From Rhizomucor pusillus (taxonomy: Eukaryota > Mucoromycota > Mucoromycetes > Mucorales > Lichtheimiaceae), in NCBI GenBank assembly GCA_900175165.2, contig FWWN02000211.1:22876-86875 (forward strand): DNA of 64,000 nucleotides. The letters run 5' to 3'. Shown here piece after piece: positions 1-9,440 of this stretch. The translations under genes and the position numbers were made by a program. The first letter of the stretch is position 1. Every line of letters begins with the position of its first letter. The notes beneath the pieces were generated by a model, which saw nothing but the letters and a program-made list of their open reading frames with translations, had not been told where the DNA came from and did not search any database.

Positions 1-932
1 TTGATGCAGATGTGCGGGAAGGAAAAGAAAAAAGAAGAGGATGAGTTTTGGGGATCAGCTTGAAACCCAAAAAATTGCTCGCTGTACACCAAACACCGCG
101 CCCATGCTCCGGCGTTCCTAGATCTCTTCTACCCGTGCGAAAAACAAACGTAGAATCATATGCAAATGTAACCTACACGCGTCGGCTTCATGCCATGTTC
201 CCGCTGCTAACATTCACTGCCACGTCACAGCGCCCCCGCGCTTTTCGGCTCGTTTGAATTGGCACGGAAAATTTCTCCTGGTTAGATATCGCCACAAGTA
301 ATCATGCACGATCATCTGGGCGCACAGTTATCTCTGCTGATGTGCAGAGATCATCGTTTAACCGAATAAGGCGGCTTAGTAATGCACAATCCTTTGCTAA
401 ATTACTTGATCGTTACTATCTACTTCTGATGCTAAGTACAACTTTGTCTCGGATCTTTTCTGGGGATTCAATGCCCAGAACTGTTCAAATGATCAACTTG
501 AGTGAGATGGCAGGATTGCTCGTTCGAATAAAGATTATTTTGATAAGAGTCCATTAGAATGGTGGAAACTGTAGAGATCACAGCAGTGCGTAAGGTTTTT
601 GTAGACTCTCGTTTTTGGCGTTTTTCTAGAAATTCGACAGGCAGTTCAAAATGTGAATCAAATGAACAAAAAAAAAAAAACCAGAAAAAATCGAGACAAA
701 CATTCTAAAACGGTTGCCATGGAGCAAACCCCAAATCGACAGCGCTGACGACATGATCAGATCTTCTTCAGTTTCTTGGGGAACCTGCATACGCCATTTA
801 CGCAGAATCCTTTTTTTGGCGAGAGAAAAAAATGGATTTGGATGAGTCAACTTCGCCCAGAAACCCAGAGACCCTCTTTTTTTCATAAAATGGCGACCTC
901 GACGGACTCTCTTTCGGAAGGACGGAAGAAAG
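1..932. other. No gene recognised; upstream region of the biotin gene
   Basis: I see no recognisable protein, RNA gene or repeat family here. The short open frames on both strands lack homology that I can recognise and lack introns that would join them to anything. An A-rich run at about 667-680 is the only simple-sequence feature. The last few hundred bases before the ATG at 933 must hold the promoter and leader of the biotin gene. Confidence 0.4.
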
Positions 933-3517
933 ATGCCTGCGAGATTCCACCCGACAAAGGCATTCCAGGCATACCAGATCTTTGCAGCAAACACGAATGT
1001 CGGCAAGACGATTTTTGCGACCGGCTTGTGTCGCGCCGCGTCAATCGTCGCCAAAGAGAAGAATCGCGAGGTATACTACCTAAAACCTGTGCAAACAGGA
1101 TATCCTGTTGACAGCGACGAAAGGTTCGTAAAACATGCAAGCGCGAATTAAACTCACATGAGGCCCTGAAAAATAATTTCGCGCGTGGAAACAGACATGT
1201 AAAGACCTATGCACTGGACGTCCACACCGAGACTTTGTACACGTATCCTGACCCTGTTAGTCCCCACATTGCAACCGACAAGGTACGTAGCTCGAGAACA
1301 ATAGTTGGGGAGATGGGCTTGGAAGAATAATTTTCCCCGTCCGATAGCCTCCGCTTGATGCAGAGGTCTTGTCCAACGTCAAAGCCAAGTTTCTCGACTA
1401 TGTCCACCAGAGCAGACGCGTCAACGGCGCATATGCTTTCTTGGAAACCGCAGGCGGAATTTACAGCCCTGTTCAGTCAGGCACTCCTCAAGCCGACTTT
1501 TACAGGCCTTTGCGGCTTCCATCTGTGCTTATCGGCGATGGCAACCTGGGTGGTATTTCCACTACCATGACTTCGTATGAGTCGCTGCTGATCCGCGGTT
1601 ACGATATTCCAAGCATCCTGCTTTTCCACACTGACAGATACCGTAACCATGAAATGATTGCTCGTCAGTTAGAGAAGGACAACGTGCTCGTCTGCAACGC
1701 GCCTGCTCCGCCTGCTCCTCTCCAGGATCCTGTCAAAGAGCAAGCGTCTATGGCGAAGTATTACGAACAGCTTGATGAATATTTGTTGCCGGTGATCAAA
1801 CATCTGGACCTGAAGCATCAAGAAAGATTTGAGCGTCTGGAACACATGCAACAAAAATCGCGTGATATCTTCTGGTGGCCATTTACGCAGCACGCAACTG
1901 TCAAGGAAACCACAGTGATTGACTCTGCCTATCAGGACTATTTTGTGACGTACTCGCGCAACAAGGAGACCGGCGAGCTTGTTCCTAATGAAATGTTTGA
2001 CAGCTGTGCTAGCTGGTGGACGCAGGGCTTGGGTCACGCCAACCCAAGGCTTGCACTGGCTGCAGCGCGTGCTGCTGGTCGGTACGGTCATGTCATGTTC
2101 CCTGAAACGTCCAACGAGCCTGCTCTCTCGCTGGCTGAGAAGGTGCTCGCCAAAGATAAATGGGCACAGCGCGTCTTTTTCTCGGACAATGGCAGTACAG
2201 CCCTGGAGGTTGCACTCAAGATGGCCATGAAGGCAACGGCAACCCGGTACAACTGGGCGCACGGTAGTCCCGTTGAAGTGCTCGGTATTGAAGGAGGTTA
2301 TCACGGTGATACGATCGGCGCTATGGACGCCTGCCCACCCAATGTTTACAATGAGCAAGTCCAGTGGTATCAGCCTCGCGGCCATTGGTTGAAACCTCCA
2401 TCCGTGCATATTTCAAAGGGACAAGTCTTTGTCAAACTTCCCGAAGAAATCAAGGCATCCAAACGCCAGTTCAATTACGATACGCTCAATATCGTTTATT
2501 CTGTTGACAAACGAGGCCACGAGCGCGATACCGAGCTATCGAGCATCTATCGGGATTACATCCGTCAAGAGCTCAAGACTCTTCAGGCACAAAAGCGGAA
2601 CATTGGTGCTTTGTTAATGGAACCTGTTATTATGGGTGCTGGCGGCATGATCTTCGTTGACCCATTGTTCCAGAGAGTCTTGGTGGACACGGTGCGGGAG
2701 GAAGGCGCAGAGTTGCTTGGATACAAATCCGCAGAGAAGAATCCAGAAGGTTGGCAAGGTCTCCCGGTGATCTTTGATGAAGTGTTTGCCGGATGGTACA
2801 GACTTGGCCGTCGGTCGGCTGCGGACTTTTTGGGAGTGGTAAGGGCATAAAATAATTGATTAAGAGACATATACAAATCAGATCTTAACATCTTCCCGCT
2901 CCTCAGACACCCGACATCGTTGGTTATGCCAAGACTTTGACGGGAGGACTGATTCCACTTGCATTGACTGTCACAAAGGAATCTATATTTAAGATTTTCC
3001 TGTCCGGTAACAAGCCTGATTGCTTGCTTCACGGCCATTCGTACACTGCACATCCTATGGGATGCTCCGTCGCTGGTGAAACGATCGATGAGCTCGATAG
3101 TATGGCTAAATTGGATGTACCGACCGCGTGGACACCTTACCGCCAAGACTGGGAGGACACGGCAGTCTGGTCCATGTGGAGACGTGACACTGTAAATAAG
3201 CTGTCTCACCTTCCCCAAGTTGAAAGTGTCATGGCTCTCGGTTCCGTTCTAGCAATCGAGCTACGCGACGATCAAAGCAAGGGTAAGTACACATCCGTCT
3301 CGATTCCTTACGCAATATGCTCACGATATTGCCAGGCTACGGTTCCTTTGTTTCCCAGTCGATCATCCAAAAGATGCGTTACAGCGATTTTGATGCAGGC
3401 ATCAATTTGTTTGCTCGGCCACTCGGCAACATTATTTACCTCATGACTTCCCAAATCACGACCCCTGATCGCGTCCGAAAATGCGAGGAGATTTTGTTTG
3501 AATGTCTCAAGCAATGA
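933..3517 (+). CDS. BIO3-BIO1: Bifunctional dethiobiotin synthase / DAPA aminotransferase (BIO3-BIO1 fusion)
   Basis: This protein of about 775 residues carries out two consecutive biotin-synthesis steps: 7-keto-8-aminopelargonate to DAPA, then DAPA to dethiobiotin. Predicted exons are 933-1123, 1195-1282, 1348-2838, 2907-3282 and 3336-3517, and all phases agree. The N-terminal synthase has the P-loop TNVGKT, KPVQTGYP and ETAGGIYSPVQSG. The C-terminal class III PLP aminotransferase has WWPFTQH, GGYHGDT, the aspartate motif IFDEVFAGW and the PLP lysine in AKTLTGG, followed by HSYTAHPMGC. The order synthase-then-aminotransferase is that of plant BIO3-BIO1 and of filamentous fungal fusions, so the fusion itself is not new. 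Intron 1 (1124-1194) was chosen because it gives DSDERHVKTYA; a shorter intron starting at 1128 is possible but would be only 35 nt. No separate targeting peptide is evident. Confidence 0.93.
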
Positions 3518-3571
3518 TCCCGATTTAGCTATAGTTTTCTTTTCTTTCAGGTGTTTCTTTTGTTCATACAT

Positions 3572-4529
3572 TTATTTTAATTCAATTGTCTGAAATCCTT
3601 CCTCATCGAGATGCGCGCCGTTTCGAGTTTTGTATGATGCTGATGGATATGGTGGTTGTAACGTCGTAGTAGTAGTAGTAGTAGTAGCAGGACTTTGATC
3701 ACCTGCAGGTGCTACAAGCTGATGTTTGGTTTTGACTCGATATAATACATAGGCAAATGCGATCTACAGATAGAGTGTTAGTCATTGATATCTCTAAAGA
3801 GAATTCGTATGTATAAGACTTGCATTGCTGGCAAGAGTGGCGATAGTGGTAATGGCTGCCCAGATGACGGACTCTTCCCAACGTCTTGAGCACTGGCTGA
3901 AGCACTCGCCGATGCAGTCTTCAGCCAAGATTTGACCGATGCAGCCAGTGACGAAACGGTCTTTAGCAACACAAAGTATTGTAAGATAGGCACAGCAAAT
4001 GATAAATTCAAAAACTGTCAATATATAATAGATCCACCAGTTAATATTGAGTGACCGAAAGTGATTCTAGAATGGACACATAGTTGTTTCAGGATGTGCA
4101 TATGCAAGCAATCGTAAAACCAGTATTTTTTTTCTCTTACCTTGTACACGCTCCACGTTGCACAGACACTAACGATCATGAATAAAACGCTGAGAATACA
4201 CGATGCATAGATAGTTGGCATGATGTATGAATCGATCAGTGCTAAGACGGCCAAGAACGATCAGTGCATATCCTTCTTTTTAGGAAATGGGAGGGAGACA
4301 ACACTGCTTACGTGGCCATTCGTTGTCAAGACAGCCCCATGTCTCCCACAAAACTCTGATCTATGACACTGTGGTGTGAATAGTAAGGATGACCGCGGTA
4401 TTGAGATAGGTACATACCACTTGGATGCCTGTTAATGTAGCTATGATGCGGCTGGGTTGTACATTTAGGCATTGTTGACGCTGTAGTGTGTAATTTTGGT
4501 GACCCATGGCAGATAGTCAGCAGATTCAA
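3572..4529 (-). CDS. Small multi-pass membrane protein of unknown function
   Basis: Not a family I can name. Five joined exons (4529-4418, 4353-4312, 4241-4141, 4066-3824, 3763-3572; minus strand) give about 229 residues with consistent phase. Three hydrophobic segments are clear: one after WGCLDNEWPP, one starting NWWIYYILTVFEF, and one in VIWAAITTIATLASN running into IAFAYVLYRVK. A cysteine-containing loop (CIGQ, CIGECFSQCSRR) lies before the last helix. The C-terminal tail is hydrophilic and carries a poly-threonine run encoded by ACT repeats. The architecture resembles tetraspan membrane proteins, and a fourth helix may lie in an undetected 5' exon, so the start is uncertain. The last intron (3823-3764) only works with a GC donor (GCAAGT). 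Confidence 0.6.
3668..3688. repeat. ACT/AGT trinucleotide run
   Basis: A near-perfect AGT run on the + strand reads as ACT on the coding minus strand. It encodes a threonine tract in the C-terminal tail of the membrane protein. Confidence 0.85.
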
Positions 4530-5234
4530 CAGGTGTGTTTTAAGCTTTCGTGGCCTGCTGTCATATTTATAGCTGCCGCATTCGACATTCCTTGACAGAT
4601 TTACATTTTGGCTGCCGTCAGTCTGTAGAATTTCGAACCGAAATAATATTAAAGAACAAAGGCACTGCTCTTAAACAACGCGCTATTTTGGAGTGTCTAC
4701 GCACATACATACGTTAACTTTTTGTCCTACAAAGTAGTTAACATGCAAGGAAAAGGATGCATGCATAGCAGAACTGAGACTTACCTTTTAAATCGACCAT
4801 AACAGAAAACATCCTTTGCAAAGGACTAAGGCCCAAATATGACGAGAATATATTCATGGCACGAGCCGTGAATACATCCAGCCATCAGGATATCCGTATT
4901 CTTGCAATTACGTGACGATAATGTGCTGACAATGGGAATCGAATGTGACCTCTGGTAGTCACTGATAAACATAATGAGTGCGCGTGCGTGCAGCTTGCGA
5001 GTTTGTAGCGCCACAGTACACGAAGCCACGCCAAGGCTGTATTTCTCCGCCCTCTGTGTCACCCTGCTGGGCAGGGTTTGTGCTGGAGGAAGAGGGTGCG
5101 AGAAGCACTTCCTTTTCTTTTTTTCCCCTTCTCTACACTCCCAACAGGCTGCATACCCTCTCCCCACGCAAGAAAAAAGAGCTTCTTTCCTTCCCTCTTC
5201 CCCTATATCCTCTCCTCTTTCCAAGTCTTTATCC
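4530..5234. other. Intergenic region between divergent genes
   Basis: This stretch separates the minus-strand membrane protein from the plus-strand zinc-finger gene and must hold both promoters. A possible minus-strand 5' exon ends near 4786 at a good GTAAGT donor after a short ATG-led frame, but I could not connect it in phase. Pyrimidine-rich sequence with repeated CTCTTTCC-like tracts precedes the zinc-finger ATG at 5235. Confidence 0.4.
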
Positions 5235-5477
5235 ATGGCGACAACCCCGGAGTCGTCAACGAAAGCCTATCAGTTCCCAACACAAGAGCAACACGAGCAA
5301 CAGCGACCGCAGCCAGAAACGCCACAGACACAAAAGCAGCAGCAGCAGCAACAGCGAGCATCCATTTCATCCTTGCTTAATGAGAAACAAAGCATAGAAG
5401 AGTATTTACCCACTCCGGTGACTCCAGCCACTGTATACCCTCTGCCCACTGACGCCACATCCTCACCACAAGGCGCA

Positions 5478-5510
<33 letters not shown>

Positions 5511-6495
5511 GACAACGAAGGTGCTAGAAAGCCATATGCCTGCCATAAATGCAATCAAACATTTAGTCGTCCACATAATCTCAAATCACATCTCACCACC
5601 CATTCTTCAGAACGACCTTTTCTGGTAAGTGCCATATATAAATTTTAAGATCGGAAAAGAACCCTTAACCCCATTTTCTAAATTTATAGTGTGACATATG
5701 TCACCGCCTATTTCGACGGCATCACGACCTAAAACGGCACCGCCAATTACACACAGGCGAACGACCGCACGTCTGCTCCACATGCAACCGCTCCTTCGCT
5801 CGTCTCGATGCACTTAATCGTCACTGTCGAGCAGAAAAAGGAACAGCATGCAGCGGCATACAACGGAAAACGCTGCAACAACCACCTCCACCTCCACCAT
5901 CAGCAGCAGCAGCAGTAGCATCGTCAGGCCCTTCCTCTCGTCCAGTCGTGCCGCAGCTCCACATTGCAAACCCAGCGTCGCAGCCTTTGAACAATGAATC
6001 TTATCCAAATCCACCCAACAGAAATCTGCTTCCATCGCCGGGCGCACTGCCACATTTGCCAATATCTGAAAGCACTAATTTGGTACCTATTCAAAAACTG
6101 CATCTTCCCGCTTCCCCAGGAGCATCCCCGACACCCACCGGCTCCTCTGCGTCGCGAATGCTTCCGCCACCGCAGCCACTGCGCTCTCTGGACTATTGGG
6201 AGCGCCTGGACCAGGAGAATAAAGCTCTTCGACAAGAGCTGGAATATTGGCGTTCCAAAGCCGAGATTTTTGATGCGATGCAATCTCAATTGCATGATTT
6301 GCAGGTAGAGGTAAGGAACACAAAAGCAAAACCCAATTCACACATTGTTTTGGCTGACTTTTTTATCTATCACAGAATAAAGTACTTCGGTCGCTGATCA
6401 AGGATTCTACACGTCAATCACAGGATGTTAAGGAGACTAGGAACGAAGAGGGCGTTGAGGAGAACAAGTCAAGGGGTGAAATGATTGAAAAATAA
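5235..6495 (+). CDS. C2H2 zinc-finger transcription factor, three fingers
   Basis: Exons 5235-5624, 5690-6310 and 6376-6495 encode 376 residues. The N-terminal third is low-complexity, with a poly-Gln tract and an 11-residue poly-Thr tract. Three consecutive C2H2 fingers follow: YACHKCNQTFSRPHNLKSH, CDICHRLFRRHHDLKRH and CSTCNRSFARLDALNRH. Standard HTGERP-type linkers separate them, which indicates sequence-specific DNA binding in the nucleus. The last finger runs into a further cysteine (AEKGTAC). A proline-rich region and a leucine/glutamate-rich probable coiled coil (about 310-345, WERLDQENKALRQELEYW) complete the protein and could mediate dimerisation. The in-frame stretch upstream to 4974 is pyrimidine-rich leader, so the ATG at 5235 is preferred. 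The target genes cannot be inferred. The stop lies 23 bp from the stop of the opposing gene. Confidence 0.88.
5335..5353. repeat. CAG repeat encoding poly-Gln
   Basis: A short CAG/CAA run inside the first exon of the zinc-finger gene encodes a glutamine tract. Confidence 0.8.
5478..5510. repeat. Perfect (ACT)11 microsatellite encoding poly-Thr
   Basis: Eleven consecutive ACT codons lie in the zinc-finger gene. The neighbouring membrane-protein gene at 3.6 kb carries an independent run of the same triplet. Confidence 0.9.
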
Positions 6496-6518
6496 AGTTT
6501 GGTGTGGTTGGCTGATCT

Positions 6519-7321
6519 TCACAGCGCGCTGTATCCACCTTCTATAGCTTCATCCTTGTTGAAGCAACCATGCAGATATGCAAACCCAGCGAGTACAAAG
6601 CAGGCAAACGCAACACCTATCATTGGGAGTCCAGGGCCCAGACTTGCTATCAGGTGTGGGTATGTCAAATTGAGCATCTGCGCGCCATTCTGATAGAGCA
6701 CACAGGACTGTGCAATTAAAAGCAGTGCTAACACCGCAGCAGCCCATGCAAAAAAGCCGCGCGAATAGTGAGTATCTGGGAAGCGGTATCCCATCACGAT
6801 TACAAGCAGTCCGATAACCAATGCCGCACCACTGCACAAGAGACACAGCACGGAGGCTGCAAACACTTTGGGATTGTGTACTGGATTGGGTGCCGCCAGC
6901 GGGTACAGGTCCTGATCCAGTTCAACCTCGTCTGTAAAAAGTTGCGGATACGTTTCGTTGAACATTGTCGCAATCACTACGTCTAGATAGGCACCGCAAT
7001 TCTGTGTGAGCTTCCAGCATAGTTATTCATATGGCTTTGCAATCACTAACCAAATGGCGCTTGCATGACACCATCGTCTGTCTTGCATTCAGTGCGACCT
7101 TGATCATCGACGCAGTAACCTTGCCAGCTAACGTACAAAGCAAGGGACCCAGGAGGATTATCGGTCAGTTTTACGAAATGAAGGCCTTTGCCGGAGGGAT
7201 GGCGGCTGCCGACGAGACACAGTAGTGTCAGAAGAAAGCCGACAACAGAGAGCACTGCGCCAATGTAGTTGGTTCGTGAAGGCCTCAAAGGCAGCTCGAA
7301 TTTGCCCTTCTTTTCAGTCAT
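6519..7321 (-). CDS. Four-helix membrane protein, SUR7/PalI-like
   Basis: Two exons (7321-7051 and 6982-6519) with matching phase give about 244 residues. The order is: a short hydrophilic N-terminus, helix 1 (YIGAVLSVVGFLLTLLCLVG), an extracellular-type loop with a cysteine pair (YC and EC), then three more hydrophobic helices, and a short acidic C-terminus. One helix at the N-terminus followed by a loop and three clustered helices is the layout of the fungal SUR7/PalI (claudin-like) plasma-membrane families. Sequence similarity is too weak for me to choose a subfamily. Such proteins act in eisosomes, cortical domains or ambient-pH sensing, so a role here is inference. It is convergent with the zinc-finger gene. 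Confidence 0.65.
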
Positions 7322-7552
7322 GGCCAGTTGAGATCCTGTCTCATATCCTACACTGCAGAGCTGTTAGATTTGGCCTCAGTTGGAAAAGGAAAAAAAATAC
7401 GAGATTGCAGATCGTGTGTCACCTACAGGATCAGAAGAAAAATGCCTCGCACGTGCGAAATGCCGTTTTGCCTGTTTTGAACTTTTTGCCAAGAAAACCC
7501 AAATGATGCCTATCAGCTTTAAGTTTCAAGAAACTTGCTCTTAAGAGTGAAA

Positions 7553-7636
7553 AATGGCGGGAGGGTGGACCATCATCATCGTTGTGGGCTTGATGGTTAC
7601 ACATGCGCACGCAGAATCATCCTTCCCTGCTGCCTG
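7553..7636 (+). other. Possible upstream ORF in the NPRL3 leader
   Basis: An ATG at 7553 opens a 27-codon frame ending at 7636, about 70 bp before the NPRL3 start and in another frame. The encoded peptide is hydrophobic. It could reduce translation of NPRL3 if it lies in the mature leader, but the transcription start is unknown. Confidence 0.3.
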
Positions 7637-7704
7637 AAATTGAGCGGGTGGGCTTCCGGTATGCGGCAACTCAGTTACCTTTGCTCCACCACGCATGTTT
7701 TTAC

Positions 7705-9318
7705 ATGTCGTCTCTGCTTGCCATCTTCCTGGTTGCCAACTCTACAGGTGGGCACCAGTTTGTGCTGAGCTATCCCCCTGATCCGCAAAGACCTACAGCC
7801 GATAAGGACTCTTTGGAGTATCCTGTTGTCCGACCAAAGAATGAGAGCAACACTTCTGACAATCACCGTCTACCACCCAACGCATCAGACGCTCAAGTAC
7901 GGAAAGCTAACAGCAGCGACACTGGAAATACTCCCGCGGAATACAATGCATTTGCAGGGCGAGACTTTATCTTCAACATGGAGGTATCTTTTCTCGCTGA
8001 CGCGCTGGCGCCTGAGCACCCACTTTGCAACCAAAAGTTCCAGCTCACGCTGGATGACTTGACATTCGTTGGTCACCCAGTGACCTTAAGCCAAGGCGAT
8101 TCCAAAAAGCCCCAGATAAAAGATGAGCTATCTCCAGATAAGGAGAGACAAGGATCGCATATGACTCTTTTCCACGTTGTTTTCGTCATGTCACCTCCAG
8201 ACCTGGAATTAAACGCCCAAACAGACGCCATGTACATGCACGTTGTTCGACGATACGCGTCTGCGTTGCAATACGAGCAACAACGATGTGGATACGTCTT
8301 TGCCGAAGTTGAAAATATCCTAGCTATCAAGGATGCCGGAGCGGCAAAAGGCACGCCCTACGACCAAGTCATGAAGAATATTTTGCAAGAATCATCGTTA
8401 GCACGGGATATTAAGGAGATTTACACGGCTATTTCGAGCGACAAGATTGCGCATGTCATCATCAACGACTTTATCGATCTTTCTTTACAATTCCCGCGTA
8501 ATTCTCACTTGACGCAGACCGACCAAGCTTCTGCATCTCTCGTCGACATGTACAGCAGAGACGGAAATGAATTCGACCATTACCCTGTAATTTGTCCATA
8601 TCACGCGCTGTTGCTGCTCGAAGATGCAGAAGAAGTACTCAAGAACATGCCTTTGGATGCGAGCCCGACGTTGGTGCAGTTGGTGCAGATTCTGACTCCT
8701 CGTCACAGCCTTCAGGAACTCCATTTGTTACTCGATTGCTCGCTTGCGCAGATATACCGGTTGGCCGCTCACCTCGTATATTGGCGCAAAGCAAAGTTAA
8801 TACATGCAATCCATGCACGCAATGTATACGTTGTTTCTCCTGAAGCAAAATTAGAGGATTTGAATGCGCTTAATGCCGATTTTAAACTACATACCCCTCA
8901 TCTAGAACTACCTATCTTGCTTTCCCAGCTATCCGTCGCCAAACCACTCCACCTAATTGCGCCCAAAGAACTGCGTGATCAGTACCTCGAAGCAATCACG
9001 TATCTAGTCCGCAAAGATATTGTCATACAACTCCACATGTTTCTCGTACTGCTGCGACCAGTCCAGCACCGTCCATCGTTCACGAGCTTGGAAGAGGAAG
9101 TATCGAGTGCTCCGTCGCCAAATGAGCGCGAACGATCACTGAAGATAACGGAAAAGGCTCCTAAAGAGATCGCTGATTTGTTCGAAAGGCTTACTATATA
9201 TATGGATGGAAAACATCCGATTGAAGAAATCATGTACAGAGAAGGCGTATCTAGAAGACAGCTCGGGCTCGTACTCAAGTATTACAGGGACAGTATCGTC
9301 ACCGTGTATCATTACTAA
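7705..9318 (+). CDS. NPR3: Nitrogen permease regulator 3-like protein (GATOR1/SEACIT subunit)
   Basis: This single exon of 537 residues is recognised as NPRL3/Npr3. The N-terminal longin-type strand LLAIFLVANSTGGHQF is followed by the family hallmark LSYPPDPQRP. Further on are AKPLHLIAPKELRDQYLEA and a C-terminal winged-helix segment with HPIEEIMYREGVSRRQLG. With Npr2 and Iml1 this protein forms the GATOR1/SEACIT GAP complex, which switches off TORC1 at the vacuole or lysosome when amino acids or nitrogen are scarce. The frame is open 34 codons further upstream to 7603, but conservation begins at the methionine at 7705. No intron is needed, unusual among these neighbours. The 3' end converges on the Num1-like gene. 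Confidence 0.92.
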   Translation: MSSLLAIFLVANSTGGHQFVLSYPPDPQRPTADKDSLEYPVVRPKNESNTSDNHRLPPNASDAQVRKANSSDTGNTPAEYNAFAGRDFIFNMEVSFLADALAPEHPLCNQKFQLTLDDLTFVGHPVTLSQGDSKKPQIKDELSPDKERQGSHMTLFHVVFVMSPPDLELNAQTDAMYMHVVRRYASALQYEQQRCGYVFAEVENILAIKDAGAAKGTPYDQVMKNILQESSLARDIKEIYTAISSDKIAHVIINDFIDLSLQFPRNSHLTQTDQASASLVDMYSRDGNEFDHYPVICPYHALLLLEDAEEVLKNMPLDASPTLVQLVQILTPRHSLQELHLLLDCSLAQIYRLAAHLVYWRKAKLIHAIHARNVYVVSPEAKLEDLNALNADFKLHTPHLELPILLSQLSVAKPLHLIAPKELRDQYLEAITYLVRKDIVIQLHMFLVLLRPVQHRPSFTSLEEEVSSAPSPNERERSLKITEKAPKEIADLFERLTIYMDGKHPIEEIMYREGVSRRQLGLVLKYYRDSIVTVYHY

Positions 9319-9440
9319 TGATAGTAGTCAAAGGAGAAAAGAAAGAGAAATTAAAAACATGTACATTAAAAGGGTATGAGCTTGGGATTGATTACTTGGT
9401 TCACAGAAAAGGTGCAATATACGATGTAATAGAGGAGGGC

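Noticed and set aside
626..1054. 142-codon minus-strand open frame upstream of the biotin gene
   Set aside because: No recognisable domain, and it overlaps the first exon of the conserved synthase on the opposite strand.
1128..1162. Alternative 35-nt intron, or a 26-nt GC-AG intron, in the biotin gene
   Set aside because: Both would be implausibly short; the GT-AG intron 1124-1194 restores DSDERHVKTYA, which fits the family better.
1669..2409. 246-codon minus-strand open frame
   Set aside because: It is a shadow of the biotin gene exon 3, which has clear aminotransferase motifs in the other strand.
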